From: Clostridia bacterium
Lineage (GTDB): Bacteria; Bacillota; Clostridia; Christensenellales; UBA1242
Length of the DNA: 6,138 nucleotides
Direction of reading: 5' to 3'
Assembly (NCBI GenBank): GCA_017964105.1
Contig: JAGCSP010000034.1
Coordinates: forward strand, 1 to 6,138
A program made the translations under genes and the position numbers. A model generated the notes under the pieces. That model did no database searches, had not been told where the DNA came from, and saw nothing but the letters and a program-made list of their open reading frames with translations. Below, in pieces: positions 1 to 3,998 of the stretch. How positions within the stretch are numbered: position 1 is the first letter of the stretch; each line of letters starts with the position of its first letter.

Positions 1-974
1 AACATACTTAGTCCTATTCTATGGTCTGTTATTCTTCCTTGAGGGAAGTTATACGTTCTAATTTTTTCGCTTCTATCACCACTTCCAACCTGACTTCTTC
101 TCGTTTCAGCAAGCTCTGAATTTTGCTTTTCAAGCTCCGCTTCATATAGTTTAGAACGAAGCATTTTCATTGCAGATTCTCTATTTTGTATTTGAGAACG
201 CTCTGTTTGGCACTCTACAACTACTCCTGTAGGTATATGAGTAATTCTTATAGCAGATTCAGTCTTGTTTATATGTTGTCCACCTGCTCCACTAGAACGG
301 AAAGTATCAACTTTCAAATCAGCAGGGTTAATTTCAATTTCAACATCATCAACCTCAGGCAAAACAGCTACTGTAGCAGTAGATGTATGAATTCTACCAC
401 TTGCTTCTGTTTCTGGCACGCGTTGAACTCTGTGTACTCCACTTTCATATTTTAACTTACTATAAGCATTTTTACCAACTATTCTTAGGCTACATTCCTT
501 TACGCCACCTAGTTCTGTGTCATTCATATCTAGTACTTCCACTTTCCAGCCATTTTTTGCTGCATACATACTGTACATTCTAAACAACACACCACCAAAT
601 AAGCTTGCCTCTTCGCCACCTGCACCACCACGAATTTCCATGATGACGTTTTTCTCATCATTTTCATCTTTTGGCAATAGCATAATTTTAATTTCTTCTT
701 CTAATGCTTCTAACTTTGCTTTTGAATCTTCTAGGTCTTGCTCAATTAGTTCTAACATTTCACCACTTTCTGTTTCACGCAATTCCAAGCATTCTTTGAT
801 ATTTTTTTCAACTGCCTGATATTCATCAAACTTTTCTACAATTGGTTGAAGATTAGAATATTCTTTGGTAAGCTCTTTATATTTTTTTTGATCATTGATA
901 ACTTCTGGCTTAATAATTTGCTCACTAACTGCCAAATATCTATCTTTTACACTTTGTAACTTATCTACTAACAT
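1..974 (-). CDS. prfA: Peptide chain release factor 1 (RF1), C-terminus cut by window edge
   Basis: RF1 recognises UAA and UAG stop codons in the ribosomal A site and triggers release of the finished protein. Translating the minus strand from the ATG at 974 gives an uninterrupted 324-codon frame running off the left edge; about 30 to 35 residues are missing compared with the usual 355 to 360. Visible landmarks are an acidic helical N-terminal domain (about 1-110), the stop-codon-reading PxT motif as PET at 187-189 inside VQRVPETEASGRIHTST, and the catalytic GGQ at 231-233 inside RSSGAGGQHINKTES. NFPQGRITDHRIGLS lies near the cut. The PET form and GRIHTST context mark RF1 rather than RF2. The ATG overlaps the prmC stop by one base (TAATG), with a purine-rich AAGGGCGGA about 6 bases upstream, so translation is probably coupled to prmC. 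Identity is essentially certain. Confidence 0.97.
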   Translation of the reverse strand, partial: MLVDKLQSVKDRYLAVSEQIIKPEVINDQKKYKELTKEYSNLQPIVEKFDEYQAVEKNIKECLELRETESGEMLELIEQDLEDSKAKLEALEEEIKIMLLPKDENDEKNVIMEIRGGAGGEEASLFGGVLFRMYSMYAAKNGWKVEVLDMNDTELGGVKECSLRIVGKNAYSKLKYESGVHRVQRVPETEASGRIHTSTATVAVLPEVDDVEIEINPADLKVDTFRSSGAGGQHINKTESAIRITHIPTGVVVECQTERSQIQNRESAMKMLRSKLYEAELEKQNSELAETRRSQVGSGDRSEKIRTYNFPQGRITDHRIGLSM

Positions 975-1777
975 TATATTTCCGCCCTTATTATGCGATT
1001 AATTCCATTTAAGTCCTTAATTATTGTAATATTTTTGAAGTGTTTTTCCAAGAGTTTTTGAATACTTTCTTCTTGATGTAAACCAATTTCTAAATAAATT
1101 ACACCAAAATTATTTAAATATTCGTGTGCCTTATCTGCAATTATCCTATAAAAATCTAAGCCATCTACGCCACCATCAAGCGCTATGATCGGATCATTAA
1201 GCAAAACATCTTCACTCAAAGTTTTACATTCACTAGATGGTATGTAAGGTGGATTGCTCACAATAATATCAAACTTATTTGTAATTTTGCTAAACATATT
1301 GCTCTTGACAACATTTACTTGCAAGTTATTAAGCTTTGCATTTGATTTTATACTCTTAATTGCTTTACCGGACACGTCTGCAAGTGTTACATCAAACCCA
1401 GCTTTTGCAAGTGCAAGACCAATTGCGCCAGACCCAGCACACAAATCTAACACCTTGCCCTTATTTTCCTTTATCACAAGTGATGTCATATTTTCTGTTT
1501 CTGGCCTTGGAGTAAGTGTAAACTTGCTTTCTTTAATTGTCACGCCACAAAACGTGCTTTTACCTATAATTCTTTGCAATGACATGCCATGAATACGCTT
1601 ATTTACAGCCTTTTTTATGGTTTTTTGTTGTGCACAAGAAAAACTACCAAGGGTTACTAAATCTGCCCTAGATACGCCCAAAATTTCATCTAACAAAAAA
1701 TAAATTTCATTAGAATTATCTATTCCTGCACTTTTTAATTGCGCCTGCATTTGCTTTACAAATTGTTTTGCATCCAT
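974..1777 (-). CDS. prmC: Release factor glutamine-N5 methyltransferase PrmC (HemK family)
   Basis: PrmC transfers a methyl group from S-adenosylmethionine to the glutamine of the GGQ motif in RF1 and RF2, which raises their release activity. The 267-residue length is close to the usual 275 to 285. The N-terminal helical substrate-binding domain (about 1-90) ends in the family signature TPRPETE at 89-95. The Rossmann methyltransferase domain follows, with the SAM-binding loop DLCAGSG at 111-117, the catalytic NPPY at 175-178 and ALDGGVDGLDFYRII at 199-213. HemK proteins commonly read DLGTGSG at the loop; here Cys113 and Ala114 replace Gly and Thr. The start is the only in-frame ATG after an upstream TAG, but no Shine-Dalgarno sequence precedes it; the 5' side is a T-rich run after a hairpin. 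The next gene, prfA, encodes its substrate and overlaps it by one base. Confidence 0.96.
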   Translation of the reverse strand: MDAKQFVKQMQAQLKSAGIDNSNEIYFLLDEILGVSRADLVTLGSFSCAQQKTIKKAVNKRIHGMSLQRIIGKSTFCGVTIKESKFTLTPRPETENMTSLVIKENKGKVLDLCAGSGAIGLALAKAGFDVTLADVSGKAIKSIKSNAKLNNLQVNVVKSNMFSKITNKFDIIVSNPPYIPSSECKTLSEDVLLNDPIIALDGGVDGLDFYRIIADKAHEYLNNFGVIYLEIGLHQEESIQKLLEKHFKNITIIKDLNGINRIIRAEI

Positions 1778-1805
1778 AAATAATAAAAAATAGGCATAAA
1801 TACAT
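1716..1805 (-). other. Possible 29-codon leader reading frame across the rpmE-prmC hairpin
   Basis: Between rpmE and prmC the minus strand has AAAAGGGA (1818-1811), a good Shine-Dalgarno match, 5 bases before an ATG at 1805. This frame starts inside the hairpin, passes over its second arm and the T-run, covers the prmC start codon in a different frame, and stops with TAA at 1716. If translated it gives a 29-residue peptide beginning MYLCLFFIIYG. Ribosomes on it would open the hairpin and reach the prmC start, which lacks its own Shine-Dalgarno. This is inference from layout only; the peptide matches nothing I recognise and may not be made. Confidence 0.2.
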
Positions 1806-1811
1806 GCCTAT
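1785..1811 (-). terminator. Hairpin plus T-run after rpmE, probably a partial terminator or attenuator
   Basis: On the minus strand the arms ATAGGCAT (1811-1804) and ATGCCTAT (1797-1790) pair perfectly over 8 base pairs with a 6-base loop, and are followed at once by T residues from 1790 to 1785. This has the form of an intrinsic terminator, 12 bases past the rpmE stop and 7 bases before the prmC start. With only four G-C pairs it should be weak, so read-through into prmC and prfA is likely. It could hold L31 mRNA above that of the downstream genes. Confidence 0.65.
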
Positions 1812-1823
1812 CCCTTTTGTTTA

Positions 1824-2030
1824 TTAGTTTAAACCATGACGTTTTTTGAACTTCTCAACTCTACCCTCTGTATCTACAAGTTTTTGTTTACCTGTATATA
1901 GTGGGTGACATTTGTTGCATACGTCTACTTTAATGGTATCACCTTTAATTGTTGATTTTGTTGTAAATTTATTACCACATACACAAACAACTTCAACTTC
2001 GTGATAGTCTGGATGTATTCCTTGTTTCAT
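1824..2030 (-). CDS. rpmE: 50S ribosomal protein L31, zinc-binding type
   Basis: L31 is a small protein of the large ribosomal subunit that bridges to the small subunit near the central protuberance. From the ATG at 2030 the protein is 68 residues and begins MKQGIHPDYHEVEVVC, the usual L31 opening. Zinc-ribbon cysteines are present at 16 and 18 (CVC) and 38 and 41 (CNKCHP), followed by the conserved PLYTGKQK, so this is the cysteine-containing (C+) form rather than the zinc-free paralogue. The frame is open back to a GTG at 2039, but that GTG lies within the sequence GAGGTG, which is an ideal Shine-Dalgarno 6 bases before the ATG; I therefore choose the ATG. It has its own promoter and leads the rpmE-prmC-prfA cluster. 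Confidence 0.97.
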   Translation of the reverse strand: MKQGIHPDYHEVEVVCVCGNKFTTKSTIKGDTIKVDVCNKCHPLYTGKQKLVDTEGRVEKFKKRHGLN

Positions 2031-2036
2031 CGTCTT

Positions 2037-2042
2037 CACCTC
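2037..2042 (-). promoter_or_regulatory. Shine-Dalgarno of rpmE that decides the start codon
   Basis: GAGGTG on the minus strand sits 6 bases upstream of the ATG at 2030. Its last three bases are the GTG that would otherwise give a three-residue-longer L31, so the motif argues for the shorter protein. Confidence 0.8.
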
Positions 2043-2062
2043 ATCATACTAAATGCTTTTAT

Positions 2063-2091
2063 AATATAACACGAAATTGAAGTATAGTCAA
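2063..2091 (-). promoter_or_regulatory. Sigma-A-type promoter of rpmE
   Basis: On the minus strand, TTGACT (2091-2086, five of six matches to the -35 consensus) is followed after exactly 17 bases by TATATT (2068-2063, five of six matches to the -10 consensus). A TG one base upstream makes it an extended -10 (TGTTATATT). A start site near 2056 would leave a leader of about 25 bases before the rpmE ATG, too short for a riboswitch. It is the best promoter match I found in the window. Confidence 0.8.
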
Positions 2092-2106
2092 CATAAAACG
2101 CACAAA

Positions 2107-3453
2107 TTACCCGCAAGAATATTTATTTTTAAAATATTCATAAATATCACCTGCACCTAGAACTAATATTAAGTCAAAATTATCGCTATTTTCCACATAA
2201 TTTAGCATATCGCTTGCACTATCAAAATAGCGTTTGTTTTCAATATAAATCTTATCATAGAGTGTGCGCGCAGAGCCCTCATTCATATACTGTTCTCGTG
2301 CTTCATAAGTTTTATACACTACTATATCCTCCACACCATCAAAGCAACGAACAAATTCTGTCATTAATTCTCTTGTGCGTGTATATGTGTGTGGTTGAAA
2401 AACACACATAATTCTTTTGTATATCATTTTGCAACTTTTGATAGTACTTTCAATTTCTTTTGGATGATGGGCATAATCAGCTATTATTGGTATATTAAAT
2501 TTTGTGCGTCCAATTAATTCAAATCTGCGTTTTACACCCTTATAGCTACATATTGCATCAGTTATTAACGTTACATCAATTCCAAGCATATATGCCACAG
2601 CAAATGCACATGCACTATCTTTTACAAGATGCACACCTGGATAATTTAGTGATATTTTTGCTAATTCTTCATTATTGCATTTAATTATGTAGCTATATTT
2701 TCCACTCGCATTGCGCTTTATGTTACATACAAAAAATGTATCACTCTTTTTGGTGCCCACAAATATCAAATTACTATTTACCACTTCTTTAAGCCATCTA
2801 TTATTCCAAACTACAACATTTTTACTGCTGTTTGCAAATGAAATAAAAGCATTTTTCACATTCTCAAATGTTTTATAGTAATCTAGGTGGTCTGCTTCAA
2901 TATTTGTAATTACTGCAAAATCACTATGTAAATATTTAAAACTATTTCGATATTCACATGCTTCCGTAACAAAATATTCACGGCCACCAATATGCGCGTT
3001 GCCAAACCTTACACTTTCACCACCAAGATGAATGGTGGGATTTAATTTGGCACCAATTAGTATATCGCCAAGCAAACTTGTGGTAGTTGTTTTGCCATGA
3101 GTTCCAGCAATAGATATGATTGTGTTATAATTTTTACTAATTAAACCCAGATATTCTGAACGTTCCATTTGAGGAATTCCAAGCTGTTTTGCATATGTTA
3201 GTTCCACATTATTTTCGCTAATCGCACCAGTAAAAATAACCAAATCAATGTCTGGTGTGATATTTGATATATTATGGCCAATATATACTTTTGCACCCTC
3301 TTTTACTAACGCATCAGTAACATGCGATTGCGTCATATCACTACCACTGACAATAACTCCTTGCCTAATTGCAAAGTATGCTAACGCACTCATACTAATG
3401 CCGCCAATACCTATGAAATGATATTTTAGCGTTTTACAATCATCTTTTTTCAC
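2107..3453 (-). CDS. murC: UDP-N-acetylmuramate--L-alanine ligase MurC
   Basis: MurC is a cytoplasmic ATP-dependent ligase that adds L-alanine to UDP-N-acetylmuramic acid, the first residue of the peptidoglycan stem peptide. At 448 residues it is full length. In order: the UDP-substrate Rossmann domain with HFIGIGGISMSALA (12-25); the ATP P-loop AGTHGKTTTT (116-125); EACEYRNSF (164-172) and NIEADHLDY (184-192), which carries the metal-binding glutamate; KRRFELIG (308-315); and in the C-terminal domain DYAHHPKEI (326-334), FQPHTYTRT (352-360) and GAGDI (433-437). The usual HNxxNA motif reads HLVKDS at 275-280, which is odd. The only possible start is GTG at 3453: the frame is blocked upstream by TAG at 3510-3508 with no other start codon between, and no Shine-Dalgarno is present. 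It is divergent from spoVG and lies 76 bases before the rpmE start codon, with no clear terminator between. Confidence 0.97.
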   Translation of the reverse strand: MKKDDCKTLKYHFIGIGGISMSALAYFAIRQGVIVSGSDMTQSHVTDALVKEGAKVYIGHNISNITPDIDLVIFTGAISENNVELTYAKQLGIPQMERSEYLGLISKNYNTIISIAGTHGKTTTTSLLGDILIGAKLNPTIHLGGESVRFGNAHIGGREYFVTEACEYRNSFKYLHSDFAVITNIEADHLDYYKTFENVKNAFISFANSSKNVVVWNNRWLKEVVNSNLIFVGTKKSDTFFVCNIKRNASGKYSYIIKCNNEELAKISLNYPGVHLVKDSACAFAVAYMLGIDVTLITDAICSYKGVKRRFELIGRTKFNIPIIADYAHHPKEIESTIKSCKMIYKRIMCVFQPHTYTRTRELMTEFVRCFDGVEDIVVYKTYEAREQYMNEGSARTLYDKIYIENKRYFDSASDMLNYVENSDNFDLILVLGAGDIYEYFKNKYSCG

Positions 3454-3457
3454 AAAA

Positions 3458-3476
3458 ATATATATGAAATATATAT
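3458..3476. repeat. AT-only inverted repeat just upstream of murC
   Basis: Two arms of alternating A and T (3458-3465 and 3469-3476) form a perfect 8-base-pair inverted repeat around a 3-base spacer. It ends 4 bases before the murC GTG and lies 8 bases from the -35 of the spoVG promoter. It could be the -10 region of a murC promoter, an operator, or chance in AT-rich DNA; the sequence alone does not decide. Confidence 0.4.
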
Positions 3477-3484
3477 CAAAAAAG

Positions 3485-3514
3485 TTGTAAAAAATAAAAT
3501 TTGTATGCTAAAAT
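3485..3514 (+). promoter_or_regulatory. Probable sigma-A promoter of spoVG with extended -10
   Basis: TTGTAA (3485-3490, four of six) and TAAAAT (3509-3514, five of six) are separated by 18 bases, and the -10 is preceded by TG at the extended position (TGCTAAAAT). A start near 3521 would leave a leader of about 27 bases. I see no sigma-H type pattern (AGGA-type -35 with GAAT -10), the class that drives spoVG in Bacillus subtilis, so expression here may not be tied to early sporulation; that last point is inference. Confidence 0.6.
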
Positions 3515-3530
3515 TAAAATAGCTAAATAA

Positions 3531-3538
3531 AAGGAAGG
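3531..3538 (+). promoter_or_regulatory. Shine-Dalgarno of spoVG
   Basis: AAGGAAGG lies 9 bases before the spoVG ATG. It is a strong purine-rich site and contrasts with the absence of any such site before murC and prmC in the same window. Confidence 0.75.
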
Positions 3539-3547
3539 TAAACTAAT

Positions 3548-3826
3548 ATGAAATTTACAGACGTTAGCGTTCGCTTAATGCAAAGAGATGACAGCAAACT
3601 AAAAGCAGTTGCATCAGTAACAATTGATGATTGCTTTGTTGTTCATGACATTAAAGTTTTGGAAGGCACACAAGGTTACTTCGTAACAATGCCATCACGC
3701 AAAACACCTGATGGACAATACAAAGATGTTGCTCATCCAATCAATACTCCTACAAGAGAAGAGTTAAACAAACTCGTGTTGGAAGCATTTGAAAAAGCAA
3801 AAGCAGAACAACCAGCTGCTGAATAA
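3548..3826 (+). CDS. spoVG: SpoVG family RNA/DNA-binding regulator
   Basis: SpoVG proteins are small nucleic-acid-binding regulators. They are named for a role in spore cortex formation and septation in Bacillus, but also occur in non-sporing bacteria, where they act on virulence, capsule or metabolic genes. The 92-residue protein shows the family core in order: MKFTDVSVRL (1-10), AVASVTIDDCFVVHDIKVLEG (20-40), and FVTMPSRKTPDG (45-56) followed by DVAHPI (60-65). The tail (71-92) is charged and alanine-rich, ending KAKAEQPAAE, slightly longer than the Bacillus form and likely disordered. It starts with ATG after a strong Shine-Dalgarno, has its own promoter, and ends in its own terminator, so it is probably a single-gene transcript. 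The gene alone does not prove that the organism sporulates. Confidence 0.96.
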   Translation: MKFTDVSVRLMQRDDSKLKAVASVTIDDCFVVHDIKVLEGTQGYFVTMPSRKTPDGQYKDVAHPINTPTREELNKLVLEAFEKAKAEQPAAE

Positions 3827-3905
3827 TTTGTATAGTTTTTTATAAATTATCTAAATTTGTTTTACTAATTTAATATAACTAATCAAGATTTAAGCAAATA
3901 AAGTG

Positions 3906-3935
3906 AGCCCAAAGATTTTTCTTGGGCTTTTTCTT
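3906..3935 (+). terminator. Intrinsic terminator of spoVG
   Basis: AGCCCAA (3906-3912) and TTGGGCT (3922-3928) form a perfect 7-base-pair stem with four G-C pairs around a 9-base loop, followed by T residues to 3932, then CTT. It lies about 80 bases after the spoVG stop; the AT-rich stretch between (3827-3905) shows no other structure or frame that I can support. Confidence 0.85.
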
Positions 3936-3955
3936 ATTTATCTAATATTCGATGC

Positions 3956-3996
3956 AAAAAAATATATCGCAATTGCTTGCGATATATTTTTGTTTT
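3956..3996. terminator. Bidirectional terminator between spoVG and the GLUG-type gene
   Basis: Arms at 3958-3972 and 3977-3991 are perfect 15-base-pair complements with a TTGC loop; the core contains CGCAA paired with TTGCG. On the minus strand the stem runs into seven T residues (complement of 3956-3962), ending the large gene that stops at 3999. On the plus strand the second arm ends in TTTTTGTTTT, so it also backs up the spoVG terminator. Confidence 0.88.
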
Positions 3997-3998
3997 AA

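Noticed and set aside
186..819. Three plus-strand reading frames opposite prfA
   Set aside because: They are antisense to an RF1 frame with PET and GGQ motifs, have no family likeness, and are rich in Ser, Phe and Tyr as expected of shadows.
1254..1592. Plus-strand 112-residue frame opposite prmC
   Set aside because: Antisense to the conserved methyltransferase domain, with no recognisable motif and no clear SD.
1716..1805. Programmed frameshift joining the leader frame to prmC over the T-run
   Set aside because: The T-run is out of phase for a standard -1 slippery heptamer, and a +1 shift would be needed; prmC already has a proper ATG and normal length.
3463..3491. A classic murC promoter using TTTACA as -35
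   Set aside because: At 16 to 18 base spacing the bases in the -10 position match poorly; the TATATA runs fall at the wrong distance, so I did not list it as a feature.
3827..3905. Possible small RNA or gene after spoVG
   Set aside because: The stretch is very AT-rich with no promoter, frame with SD, or stable hairpin that I could support before the terminator.
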